From NCBI GenBank assembly GCA_020852925.1, contig JADYZU010000028.1, positions 86,274-150,273 of the forward strand: a stretch of 64,000 nt of DNA, written 5' to 3'. Shown in pieces: positions 1-8,067 of the stretch. Position numbers and translations under genes: made by a program. Position 1 is the stretch's first letter. Every line of letters starts with the position of its first letter. This stretch comes from Rubellimicrobium sp. GTDB taxonomy: Bacteria; Pseudomonadota; Alphaproteobacteria; Rhodobacterales; Rhodobacteraceae. The notes under the pieces are model-generated. The model saw only the letters and a list, made by a program, of their open reading frames with translations, was not told where the DNA came from and searched no databases.

Positions 1-808
1 CCAGCGCGGCGGCAAGGATGCCGGCGGTGCCGATGGTGGTCTGCAGTTCGCCCGGCGCGATCACGCCCGATCCGATGGTCTGGATCACGCTGTCGCCGCC
101 GCCACCCGCCACCGGGATGCCCTCGGGCAGGCCGAACAGTTGCGCCCCCGCGCGTGACACGCGGCCGGTGATCTCTTTCGACTCGGGCGCCGGCGGCAGG
201 ATGGCCGGGTCGATGCCCAGCGTCTCGATCAGGCCGGTGGCCCAGGTGCGGGCGCGCACGTCGAACAGCCCGGTGCCCGAGGCATCCGAGACCTCGCTTG
301 CCACTTCGCCGGTCAGGCGCAGGCGCAGGTAGTCCTTGGGGTTCAGCGCCAGCGTCATGCGCGCGAACAGTTCCGGTTCCCGAGTGCGCATCCACAGGAT
401 CTTGCCCCCGGTATAGCCGGGCAGCATGCGGTTGTTGGTCGCGGCCAGCAGACCCGGCAGGCCCCCGGCCGCTTCGGTCACGGCGGCGCATTCGGCCCCG
501 GTGCGCTGATCGTTCCACAGGATCGCCGGGCGCAGCACCCGATGCCCGGCATCGAGCGCGACCAGCCCGTGCATCTGCCCGGTCAGGCCGATGCAGAGGA
601 TTTCAACCCCGGGCGCGGCCGCCATGACCCCGGCCACGGCCCTGCGGGCGCCCTGGATCCACAGATCGGGATCCTGTTCGGCCCAGCCCGGATGCGGCTG
701 CGACAGCGGATAGGAGGCGGTATCGGCGGCGATCACCGCGCCGTCCGCGCCGATCAGCAGCGCCTTGCACCCCGATGTGCCGATGTCGATGCCCAGGAGC
801 ACCTGCAT
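1..808 (-). CDS. FGGY-family carbohydrate kinase, xylulokinase-like (partial, C-terminus outside window)
   Basis: This ATP-dependent sugar kinase probably phosphorylates a ketopentose or related sugar in the cytoplasm. The minus-strand reading frame starts at the ATG complementary to 806-808 and runs off base 1, giving about 269 residues of an expected ~480-500. The N-terminus has the FGGY phosphate-1 loop (LLGIDIGTSGCK), a GLTGQMHGLV motif and ILWNDQR, which is the xylulokinase pattern of substrate-binding residues. A glycine-rich GGGGDS block lies near the window edge. It starts 3 bases after the stop of the upstream aldehyde dehydrogenase, so the two are probably one operon. The ORF track omits it because it is open at the edge. 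The sugar specificity is inferred; ribulokinase or another FGGY kinase is possible. Confidence 0.8.
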   Translation of the reverse strand, partial: MQVLLGIDIGTSGCKALLIGADGAVIAADTASYPLSQPHPGWAEQDPDLWIQGARRAVAGVMAAAPGVEILCIGLTGQMHGLVALDAGHRVLRPAILWNDQRTGAECAAVTEAAGGLPGLLAATNNRMLPGYTGGKILWMRTREPELFARMTLALNPKDYLRLRLTGEVASEVSDASGTGLFDVRARTWATGLIETLGIDPAILPPAPESKEITGRVSRAGAQLFGLPEGIPVAGGGGDSVIQTIGSGVIAPGELQTTIGTAGILAAAL

Positions 809-811
809 GGC

Positions 812-2293
812 CTAGTTCCCCACGCCGTGATGCAGGCGGACATGCTTGAAGTTGAAATATTCGAGCAACCCCTCGCGGCCGTGCTCATAGCCCACGCCGC
901 TTTGCTTGCGCCCACCGTAAGGGGCGTTCATGATGCCGGCATCGACGTTGTTGATGGCGACATTCCCGTAATCAAGGCCCTGCGACAGCACCTGAATCTC
1001 GGTCAGGTCGCGCGCATAGACGTAAGAGGCAAGGCCATAGGGCGTGTCATTCGCCCGCTCGATCGCCTGTTCCAGCGTGTCGAACGGGGCCACGCCGACC
1101 AGCGGACCAAAGGTTTCTTCGGTCATCACCAGCATCTCGTGGGTGCAGTCGGCAACCACGGTCGGACGGAAGAAATGGCCGCCGACATAGCCCTCGCCCT
1201 GCGGCGCCGCGCCGCCCGCGATCAGCCGCGCCCCCCGCGCCAGCGCATCGGCCAGATGGTCGCGCGTCTTGGCCAGCGGCTCGGCCGAGGCCATGGCGCC
1301 CAGATCGGCGGCCGGATCGGTCAGGCCGTTGCCCACGGTCAGCGCATCGGCGGCCTTGCCCAGCGCGGCCAGGAATTCCTCATAGATCGGGCGTGCCACA
1401 TAGATGCGGTTGATGGCGATGCAGATCTGGCCGCAGTTGCGGAAACTGCGCCGCGCCGCGCCCTTTACCGCCGCGGCGATATCGGCGCTGGCCGTGACGA
1501 TCATCGGACAGTTGCCGCCCAGTTGCAGCGTCATCCGTTTCACCTGCGGACAGGTTTGCTGGATGTGCAGGCCGACCGCACTCGACCCGGTGAAGGCGAT
1601 CTTGTCCACGCCGGAATGTTCGACCAGCGCCTGCCCGACCTGCGACCCCTTGCCGGTCAGCACGTTCACCACCCCGGCCGGAATGCCGGCCTGCGCGCAT
1701 TTGTCGGCGATGGCCAGCGCGGTGAAAGGGGTGATCTCGGCCGGCTTGATGATGATCGCGCAGCCTGCGGCAAGACTGGCGCAGAGCTTCCAGCCGACCA
1801 GTTCCGCCGGATAGTTCCAGGGCGTGATCGCGGCCACGACGCCGATCGCCTCGCGCACGACAAGGCTCTGGAACCCGGGCTGGTCGTTCGGGACGATCTC
1901 GCCATGCACGCGGGTCGCCTCTTCGGCGTAGAAATGGCAGGCCTCGGCCAGTTTCAGGATCTCGCCCCGGGCCTCGTTCACGGGCTTGCCCTGTTCGGCG
2001 GTCATGATCCGCGCCATGCCATCGGCATCGGCCGCGATCAGGTCGCCCAGGCGGTGCAGCGCATTGGCGCGCGTGCGCGGCAGTTCGCGCGACCACAGGC
2101 GAAAGCCGCGGCGCGCGGCGGCAACGGTGTCGTCGATTTCCTGCGGTGCAGCGGCGGCGATCCGGCCGATGGTCTCTCCGGTGGCGGGGTTTTCGACCGG
2201 CAGGCGGATGCCGACCCCCGGGCGAAAGCTGCCGTCGATGAAAAGCTGTCCGTCAAGGCGGGCAAGGGATGCGGCAAGAGCGGCGTCGGTCAT
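812..2293 (-). CDS. NAD(P)-dependent aldehyde dehydrogenase, succinate/ketoglutarate-semialdehyde dehydrogenase-like
   Basis: This is a 493-residue ALDH superfamily enzyme, full length for the GabD-like group. It would oxidise an aldehyde (succinate, 2-oxoglutarate or glycol-type semialdehyde) to the acid. Visible elements are PWNYP (near 158), the coenzyme lysine in IIKPAE (near 183), FTGSSAVG (near 234), the nucleophile Cys291 in NCGQIC and EETFGP further on. The block that normally reads LELGG reads LQLGG, so the general-base glutamate (Glu268 in mammalian numbering) is Gln257. Its spacing to the cysteine, 34 residues, is canonical, so this is a true substitution in the called sequence. 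The gene is divergent from the FAH-family gene and upstream of the sugar kinase. With those neighbours, a role in oxidising a pentose-derived semialdehyde is plausible but not shown. Confidence 0.85.
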   Translation of the reverse strand: MTDAALAASLARLDGQLFIDGSFRPGVGIRLPVENPATGETIGRIAAAAPQEIDDTVAAARRGFRLWSRELPRTRANALHRLGDLIAADADGMARIMTAEQGKPVNEARGEILKLAEACHFYAEEATRVHGEIVPNDQPGFQSLVVREAIGVVAAITPWNYPAELVGWKLCASLAAGCAIIIKPAEITPFTALAIADKCAQAGIPAGVVNVLTGKGSQVGQALVEHSGVDKIAFTGSSAVGLHIQQTCPQVKRMTLQLGGNCPMIVTASADIAAAVKGAARRSFRNCGQICIAINRIYVARPIYEEFLAALGKAADALTVGNGLTDPAADLGAMASAEPLAKTRDHLADALARGARLIAGGAAPQGEGYVGGHFFRPTVVADCTHEMLVMTEETFGPLVGVAPFDTLEQAIERANDTPYGLASYVYARDLTEIQVLSQGLDYGNVAINNVDAGIMNAPYGGRKQSGVGYEHGREGLLEYFNFKHVRLHHGVGN

Positions 2294-2549
2294 TTGATTC
2301 CTGGTCCCCCGGGCGCTACGAACAGACGTGGATTGCGGGCATCATATAGCACTACTAGCTGAACGCAAGGTGTTTCTTTGCGGGGCGGAAAGGCCGCTGA
2401 TTTCGACTTCTGGCGCATATCTGTTGTTTTACAATGCATTATGCGGATTTTCAGCAAGATTGCCCAGGCTTCGCCGTCTGTCAATCGGATCTTGCTCGCC
2501 ACCCGAAAACATGCAAATATAGTTTTGCTATACATCGAGAGGAGTCGCC
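2294..2549. promoter_or_regulatory. Divergent promoter region of the polyol/sugar-acid cluster
   Basis: This 256-base gap separates divergent operons and is clearly more AT-rich than the flanking genes between about 2340 and 2530. An inverted repeat, GCAAA-6 bases-TTTGC, lies at 2513-2528, about 20 bases before the GAGAGGAG ribosome-binding site of the FAH gene. It could be an operator for a regulator that is not encoded in this window. I found no convincing sigma70 -35/-10 pair and no additional gene. Confidence 0.4.
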
Positions 2550-3692
2550 ATGCTGCCCACATCCATCGCAGACGCCAGGCTGGTCGGGCGGGCCTGGTTG
2601 CCCGGAAAGGGGCCGTCGGTGGTCATCCTGCGCGGCGGCCGATTGCTTGATGTGACGGAAACGGTCGTCTCCATGGCCGATTTCCTGGACAACGATCCGG
2701 CCGGCCGGTTCGACACGCTAACCGGGCCGGACATCGGCGCACCCGGCGACCTGATCCTTGATCCGGCGCAGATGGGCTATGACGCGGACCGGCCCTGCCT
2801 GCTTGCGCCTTGCGACTTTCAGGCGCTCAAGGCCTGCGGCGTGACCTTCGCGCGCTCGATGGTCGAGCGGGTGATCGACGAACGCACCTCGGGCAATCCG
2901 GCCCGCGCCGACGAATTGCGCAGCCGCATCGGCGCGCTGATCGGTGACAGCCTCGCCAATATCGAGGCCGGATCCGAAAAGGCCGCCGGCGTGAAGGCCG
3001 CGCTCATCGCCGAGGGGCTCTGGTCGCAATATCTCGAGGTGGGCATCGGCCCCGATGCCGAGGTTTTCACCAAATCGCAGCCGATGGCGGCGGTGGGCAC
3101 CGGGGCGCAGGTGGGCATCAACCGCATCTCGGCCTGGAACAACCCCGAGCCCGAAGTGGTGCTGGCCGTCGATTCCGCCGGCAACATCCGCGGCGCCACG
3201 CTGGGCAACGACGTGAACCTGCGCGATGTCGAAGGGCGTTCGGCGCTGCTTCTGGGCAAGGCCAAGGACAACAACGCCTCCTGCGCCATCGGCCCGTTCA
3301 TCCGGCTGTTCGACGACCGCTTTACCCTGGCCGATATCGAACAGGCCGAACTGACCATGACGGTGACCGGGGCGGACGGGTTCACGATGACCGGCCGCTC
3401 CAACATGGCGCAGATCAGCCGCAAGCCCGCGGAACTGGTGGCGCAGACGATGAACGCCTCGCACCAGTACCCCGACGGGTTCATGCTGTTTCTGGGCACG
3501 ATGTTCGCGCCGACGCAGGACCGGGGCGACAAGGGATCGGGATTCACCCACAAGCCGGGCGACGTGGTCGAGATTTCCACCCCGCTTCTTGGCACGCTGT
3601 CCAACACCGTGGTACATGCCGATGCCGCACGGCCCTGGACCTTTGGCACCCGCGCGCTGATGCGCAATCTGGCCGGACGGGGGCTTTTGTGA
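2550..3692 (+). CDS. Fumarylacetoacetate hydrolase-family protein, 2-keto-3-deoxy-sugar-acid dehydratase-like
   Basis: This 380-residue protein belongs to the FAH fold family, whose members cleave or dehydrate 2-keto acids using a Mg2+ held by an E-E-D cluster. The metal-site block NNPEPEVVL and the following GNDVNLRDVEGRSALLLGKAKD are visible around residues 190-235. This EG..xLL..AK pattern resembles 2-keto-3-deoxy-D-arabinonate dehydratases of oxidative (Weimberg-type) pentose pathways, although simple FAH hydrolases are also possible. GAGAGGAG lies just upstream of the ATG. The next gene overlaps it by 4 bases, indicating translational coupling. Together with the divergent semialdehyde dehydrogenase it could convert a keto-deoxy acid to a TCA-cycle intermediate; that pathway is inferred. 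Confidence 0.75.
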   Translation: MLPTSIADARLVGRAWLPGKGPSVVILRGGRLLDVTETVVSMADFLDNDPAGRFDTLTGPDIGAPGDLILDPAQMGYDADRPCLLAPCDFQALKACGVTFARSMVERVIDERTSGNPARADELRSRIGALIGDSLANIEAGSEKAAGVKAALIAEGLWSQYLEVGIGPDAEVFTKSQPMAAVGTGAQVGINRISAWNNPEPEVVLAVDSAGNIRGATLGNDVNLRDVEGRSALLLGKAKDNNASCAIGPFIRLFDDRFTLADIEQAELTMTVTGADGFTMTGRSNMAQISRKPAELVAQTMNASHQYPDGFMLFLGTMFAPTQDRGDKGSGFTHKPGDVVEISTPLLGTLSNTVVHADAARPWTFGTRALMRNLAGRGLL

Positions 3693-4648
3693 GCGCGCGC
3701 AGGCTGGTTGTCACCGATCAGGCGTTCGGCAACACCCGCCACGAACAGGCGGTTGCGGCGGCGGCGGGCGCGACCTTTGCCGAACACCACTGCACCGGCG
3801 AGGACGAGACCCTTGCCGCCGTCGCCGGGGCCCATGCGGTGCTGAACAACTTCGCTCCGATGACCCGGCGGGTGATGGCCGCGATGGCACCGGGGGCGGT
3901 GGTGGTGCGCTATGGTGTCGGGGTCGACAATGTCGATCTGGCCGCCGCGCGCGATCTGGGGGTGCGGGTCTGCAACGTGCCCGATTACGGCATCGACGAA
4001 GTGGCCGACCACGCCGCCGCCTTTTCGCTGGCGCTGTCACGCCGCCTGCTGCGGTTCGATCACGGCATCCGCGCCGGCGAGTGGAAGATCACTGCCATGG
4101 TCGACGGGCTGCGATCGCTGCGCGATACCACGGTCGGCCTGATCGGCATGGGCCGCATCGCCCGCGCCTATGCCGCGCGCATGGCCGTGTTCGGCTGCCG
4201 CATCACCGGCCACGATCCCTATGTGTCCGATGCCGACGCAAGCGCCGCCGGGATCACGCCGCTGCCGCTGGAGCAGGTGATCGCGGGCGCCAACATCCTG
4301 TCGCTGCACCTGCCGCTGACGCCGCAGACACGGCACATGATCGGCGCGGCTGAAATCGCCCGCCTGCCGCGGGGCGCCATCGTCATCAACTGCTCGCGCG
4401 GCGGGCTGATCGACGAAACCGCGCTGGCCGCCGCGCTGCAGGCGGGGCAGGTTTCGGGCGCGGGGCTGGATGTGTTCGAATCCGAACCGCTGCCGGCCGC
4501 ATCGCCGCTGCGCGGCTGCGCCGATGTGCTGCTGTCGCCGCATGCCGCGTTCTATTCCGGGGCTTCGGTCGACCGGCTGCAACGCCTTGCCGCGGAAGAG
4601 GCGCTGCGCGGCCTGCGGGGCGAACCCTTGCGCTGCGCGCTGACATGA
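3689..4648 (+). CDS. NAD-dependent D-isomer 2-hydroxyacid dehydrogenase (CtBP/phosphoglycerate dehydrogenase-like)
   Basis: This 319-residue cytoplasmic oxidoreductase interconverts a D-2-hydroxyacid and a 2-keto acid. The Rossmann signature GMGRIARAYAARM is central. The catalytic triad of the family is present: Arg in NCSRGGLID, Glu in DVFESEPLP and His in SPHAAF. It starts with GTG and overlaps the FAH gene stop by 4 bases; its own end overlaps the SDR start by 4 bases. No ACT domain is present, so it is unlikely to be a serine-pathway SerA; the real serA is at 25088. The substrate is unknown, and the cluster suggests a sugar-derived hydroxyacid. Confidence 0.85.
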   Translation: MSARRLVVTDQAFGNTRHEQAVAAAAGATFAEHHCTGEDETLAAVAGAHAVLNNFAPMTRRVMAAMAPGAVVVRYGVGVDNVDLAAARDLGVRVCNVPDYGIDEVADHAAAFSLALSRRLLRFDHGIRAGEWKITAMVDGLRSLRDTTVGLIGMGRIARAYAARMAVFGCRITGHDPYVSDADASAAGITPLPLEQVIAGANILSLHLPLTPQTRHMIGAAEIARLPRGAIVINCSRGGLIDETALAAALQAGQVSGAGLDVFESEPLPAASPLRGCADVLLSPHAAFYSGASVDRLQRLAAEEALRGLRGEPLRCALT

Positions 4649-5421
4649 CGGGGATGGCGATGGATTACCGGGCAAAGCAGGATCTGACCGGGCGACTGGC
4701 CCTTGTCACCGGGGCGGGTCAGGGGATCGGCGCGGCGATCGCGCAGGCTCTGGCCGCAACCGGGGCCGAGGTGGTCTGCACCGACATCCTGCCCGACCGG
4801 GCCGAGGAAACCGCCGCCTGCCTGCGCGATGCCGGAGGGCGGGCGCAGGCCCGGGCGCTGGATGTCACCGACAGCGCCGGCATCGACGCGCTCGCCGCCG
4901 AACTGCCGCCGCTGGATGTGCTGGTGTGCAACGCCGGCATCGTCACCAACACCCCGGCCGAGGACATGACCGACGACGAATGGGACCGCGTGATCGCGGT
5001 GAACCTGTCGGGCGTGTTCCGCACCTGCCGCGGCTTCGGGCGGCGCATGGTGGCGGCGGGACGCGGGTCCGTCGTCAACATCGGGTCGATGTCGGGGCAG
5101 ATCGTCAACGTGCCGCAGCCGCAATGCCATTACAACGCCTCCAAGGCCGGGGTGCATCACCTGACGAAGTCGCTGGCCGTCGAATGGGCCACGCGCGGGG
5201 TGCGGGTGAACGCGGTGGCGCCGACCTATATCGAGACGCCGCTGCTGATCGCGCTGAAGGATCAGCCGGGACTGGTGTCGCGCTGGCTCGACATGACGCC
5301 GATGGGGCGGATGGGCCAGCCGCATGAAATCGCCTCGGTGGTGCAGTTCCTCGCCTCTGACGCATCCAGCCTGCTGACCGGCGCCATCATCGCGGCCGAC
5401 GCCGGCTATACCAGCATCTAG
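4645..5421 (+). CDS. SDR-family polyol/sugar dehydrogenase (arabinitol/xylulose reductase-like)
   Basis: This 258-residue classical short-chain dehydrogenase has TGAGQGIG near residue 20 for NAD(P) binding, an acidic residue after the second strand (CTDI) that favours NAD, CNAG near 90, and the catalytic Ser plus YNASK near 150-155. The block SMSGQIVNVPQPQCHYNASK is typical of D-arabinitol, L-xylulose and sorbitol-type SDRs. It overlaps the upstream hydroxyacid dehydrogenase by 4 bases and precedes a zinc polyol dehydrogenase by 13 bases, so one transcript probably encodes two polyol oxidoreductases. The exact substrate cannot be read from sequence. Confidence 0.85.
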   Translation: MTGMAMDYRAKQDLTGRLALVTGAGQGIGAAIAQALAATGAEVVCTDILPDRAEETAACLRDAGGRAQARALDVTDSAGIDALAAELPPLDVLVCNAGIVTNTPAEDMTDDEWDRVIAVNLSGVFRTCRGFGRRMVAAGRGSVVNIGSMSGQIVNVPQPQCHYNASKAGVHHLTKSLAVEWATRGVRVNAVAPTYIETPLLIALKDQPGLVSRWLDMTPMGRMGQPHEIASVVQFLASDASSLLTGAIIAADAGYTSI

Positions 5422-5434
5422 GGGGGATCGCGGA

Positions 5435-6475
5435 ATGGCACAGGCCCTTGTCCTGGAACGGCAGCGCGTGCTGTCGCTGCGCGAGATCGACCTGCCCTGG
5501 CGGATGGGGCCGGGCATGGTGCGCATCCGCATGGATGTGGTCGGCATCTGCGGCAGCGATGTGCATTACTACCGCCACGGCCGCATCGGCCCCTTTGTCG
5601 TGGACCGGCCGATGGTGCTGGGCCACGAAGGCGCCGGCACCGTTGTGGAATGCGGCCCGGGGGTCAGCCACCTGCGCCCCGGGGACCGGGTCTGCATCGA
5701 ACCGGGCGTGCCGGATTTCTCCAGCGCCGAATCGCGCCTTGGCCTCTATAACCTTGACCCCTCGCTCACCTTCTGGGCCACCCCGCCCGAGCATGGCTGC
5801 CTGACGCCCGAGGTGATTCACCCCGCGGCCCTGGTCTGGCCGCTGCCCGAAGGTGTGTCGCAGGCCGAAGGCGCCATGGTCGAGCCGCTGGCCGTGGGGA
5901 TGCAGGCGGTGACCAGGGCCCGGGTGAGGGCGGGCGATGTCGCGGTCGTGCTGGGATCGGGGCCGATCGGCATCGTCACGGCGCTTTGTGCGCTGGCGGC
6001 GGGCTGTGTGCGGGTGCTGATCGTTGACCCGGCGCAGGAAAAGACGCGGATCGCCGCGCAATATGACGGCATCACCGCGCTGGAACCCGGCGACAGCGGC
6101 CTTGCGCCGCAGGTTCTGGCCGCGACCGGCGGGCGCGGGGCGGATCTGGTGTTCGAATGTTCGGGCGCGGCGGCGGCCTATGCGGGCGTCGCGGGCCTGC
6201 TGCGCGCGGGCGGGCAACTTGTCTGCATCGGCATGCCGGTGGCCGAAGTGCCGGTGGATCTGGTGGCGCTGATCGTCCGGGAAATCCGCGTCGTCACCTC
6301 GTTCCGCTATGCCAATGTCTATGACCGCGCGATTGCGCTGATGGCCGGCGGGCGGATCGACGTGAAACCGCTGATCAGTGCCACCTATCCCTTTGCCCGC
6401 GCCATCGAGGCGTTCGAACGCGCCGATGCCGCGCGGCCCGATGACGTGAAGCTCCAGATTGCCTTCGGGGGGTGA
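5435..6475 (+). CDS. Zinc-dependent polyol dehydrogenase (xylitol/L-iditol dehydrogenase-like)
   Basis: This 346-residue medium-chain dehydrogenase oxidises a polyol at C2 with NAD. Catalytic zinc ligands are visible as the Cys in GICGSDVHYY, the His-Glu of GHEGAGTV and the Glu in the VEPLAVG block. GSGPIGIV is the Rossmann loop. The CIEPGVPDF to GLYNLDP segment matches sorbitol/xylitol dehydrogenases but has lost the four cysteines of the structural zinc lobe, as happens in some members. It is last in the plus-strand operon and ends at a strong hairpin. With the xylulokinase-like gene it fits pentitol to ketopentose to phosphorylated ketopentose. Confidence 0.85.
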   Translation: MAQALVLERQRVLSLREIDLPWRMGPGMVRIRMDVVGICGSDVHYYRHGRIGPFVVDRPMVLGHEGAGTVVECGPGVSHLRPGDRVCIEPGVPDFSSAESRLGLYNLDPSLTFWATPPEHGCLTPEVIHPAALVWPLPEGVSQAEGAMVEPLAVGMQAVTRARVRAGDVAVVLGSGPIGIVTALCALAAGCVRVLIVDPAQEKTRIAAQYDGITALEPGDSGLAPQVLAATGGRGADLVFECSGAAAAYAGVAGLLRAGGQLVCIGMPVAEVPVDLVALIVREIRVVTSFRYANVYDRAIALMAGGRIDVKPLISATYPFARAIEAFERADAARPDDVKLQIAFGG

Positions 6476-6479
6476 AACG

Positions 6480-6506
6480 CGCGCGCCCGGTGTGACCGGG
6501 CGCGCG
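6480..6506. terminator. Bidirectional terminator hairpin between convergent genes
   Basis: An 11-bp perfect GC stem (CGCGCGCCCGG / CCGGGCGCGCG) with loop TGTGA lies between the stops of the polyol dehydrogenase and ilvE. It has no long T tract, so efficiency is uncertain. Confidence 0.65.
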
Positions 6507-6520
6507 GGATTTCCGGCCGG

Positions 6521-7390
6521 TCAGGCCCGCACGCGGCGGTCGTAGTCCGTGGCGATCTCACGCGCGAGGGCGCCCACCTCGAAATTGAAATCGCCGATCT
6601 GGCCCACGGGCGTCACCTCGGCCGCGGTGCCGGTCAGCCAGCACTGCTCGAACCCCTCGAGTTCCTCCGGCATGATGTGGCGTTCGTGCACGGTGATGCC
6701 CTTTTCCTTCAGCATCTCGAGCACGGTCTGCCGGGTGATGCCGTTGAGGAAGCAGTCCGGCAGCGGCGTGTGCACTTCGCCGTCCTTCACGAAGAAGATG
6801 TTGGCCCCGGTCGCCTCGGCCACATAGCCGCGATAGTCGAGCATCATCGCATCCGAACAACCCCTGGCCTCGGCGGCGTGCTTGGACATGGTGCAGATCA
6901 TGTAGAGGCCGGCGGCCTTGGCCTTGTGCGGGATCGTCGCCGGATCGGGGCGGCGCCACTGCGCGATGTCGAGTTTCGCACCCTTGAACTTGGCGTCGCC
7001 GTAGTAGTTGCCCCATTCCCAGCCGGCGATGGCCAGATGCACCGGGTTGCGCCGCGCCGAAACGCCCATGTCCTCGCCCGAACCGCGCCAGGCGATGGGG
7101 CGGACATAGGCCTCGGTCCAGCCGTTCGCCTTGAGCATGGCGTATTTCGCGGCCTCGATCTCGTCCACGGAATAGGGGATCTCGAAATCGAGCGAGCGGG
7201 CCGAGAAATGCAGCCGTTCGTTGTGCTGCTGGCTCTTGAAGATCCGGCCGTTGTAGCAGCGCTCGCCCTCGAATACCGACGACGCATAGTGAAGCGCATG
7301 CGTCAGGATATGCACCTTGGCCGACCGCCATTCCACCATCTGCCCGTCAAGCCAGATCCATCCGTCGCGATCGTCATAGGCACCGGCCAT
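6521..7390 (-). CDS. ilvE: Branched-chain amino acid aminotransferase
   Basis: This PLP fold-type IV transaminase catalyses the last step of valine, leucine and isoleucine synthesis. The ORF track extends to 7495, but the conserved family start (MAGAYDDRDGWIW) lies at 7390 and has GGAGG just upstream, giving 289 residues. HALHYASSVFEGER near the N-terminus and RPIAWRGSGEDMG are family hallmarks. The catalytic lysine is probably in the KAKAAG segment, and the phosphate-binding region is YVAEATGANIFFVKDG. It is divergent from the petP-like gene. Confidence 0.93.
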   Translation of the reverse strand: MAGAYDDRDGWIWLDGQMVEWRSAKVHILTHALHYASSVFEGERCYNGRIFKSQQHNERLHFSARSLDFEIPYSVDEIEAAKYAMLKANGWTEAYVRPIAWRGSGEDMGVSARRNPVHLAIAGWEWGNYYGDAKFKGAKLDIAQWRRPDPATIPHKAKAAGLYMICTMSKHAAEARGCSDAMMLDYRGYVAEATGANIFFVKDGEVHTPLPDCFLNGITRQTVLEMLKEKGITVHERHIMPEELEGFEQCWLTGTAAEVTPVGQIGDFNFEVGALAREIATDYDRRVRA

Positions 7391-7527
7391 CATGTCCTCC
7401 ATCCGGTCTGATTCGTTCACCGCAAGGTGCCATGGGGACACAATCTTGCGCAAAACCGCCCCTGCGGTAACAGCCGCCTCTTGGAGTGTCAACAAGGCTG
7501 ACGTATTCTCGGGCGCAGGAGGTGCCC

Positions 7528-8067
7528 ATGCCCGATGACCCAGAGTGCGACGAACGGCCGGGCCTGCACCGGTTCGGCGACGAGGAATTGCGCCGCGGGG
7601 TCGAGGCGCTGTTCTTTGCCTATCGCGCCTTCACCGCCGACCCCGACCGCATCCTTGCGGCCCGCGGGCTGGGGCGGGCCCATCACCGTGCGGTGCATTT
7701 CATCAACCGTCACCCCGGCGTGACGGTGACGGCGCTGCTCGACATCCTTGGCGTGACCAAACAGGCGCTGAACCGGGTGCTGCGCACGCTGATCGAGGAC
7801 GGCCTGGTGCGCAGCACGGTCGGCACCGGCGACCGGCGCGAACGCAACCTGCACCTGACCGCCACCGGGGTCGCCCTTGAACGCGAGCTTTCCGAGGCGC
7901 AGCACGAACGGGTCGGCGCGGCCTTTGATCGGGCCGGGACGGCAGCGGTGGCGGGGTTTCGTGCGGTGCTCGAGGCGATGATGGACGACGCCGGGCGGCG
8001 CCATTTCGCCGCGCCGGGCGAAGGGCAGGATCGCGCGGCGGGCGCGGCGGGCCGGGGGCGGGCATGA
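7528..8067 (+). CDS. petP: MarR-family transcriptional regulator (PetP-like)
   Basis: This 179-residue winged-helix regulator starts at the ATG at 7528, which has GGAGGTG upstream; the track start at 7486 has no site. The HTH segment reads NRHPGVTVTALLDILGVTKQALNRVLRTL and is followed by the wing GDRRERNLHLTATG. It overlaps the response regulator by 4 bases. A MarR protein coupled to an OmpR-type response regulator beside ilvE matches my recollection of the petP-petR pair of Rhodobacter capsulatus, where both are needed for respiratory and photosynthetic growth. The symbol rests on that gene order and not on alignment. Confidence 0.72.
   Translation: MPDDPECDERPGLHRFGDEELRRGVEALFFAYRAFTADPDRILAARGLGRAHHRAVHFINRHPGVTVTALLDILGVTKQALNRVLRTLIEDGLVRSTVGTGDRRERNLHLTATGVALERELSEAQHERVGAAFDRAGTAAVAGFRAVLEAMMDDAGRRHFAAPGEGQDRAAGAAGRGRA

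Noticed and set aside
542-2362. 606-residue plus-strand ORF opposite the aldehyde dehydrogenase
   Set aside because: It is the antisense shadow of the kinase and ALDH genes, with Arg/Gly/His-rich low-complexity translation and no domain, while the minus strand encodes recognisable enzymes.
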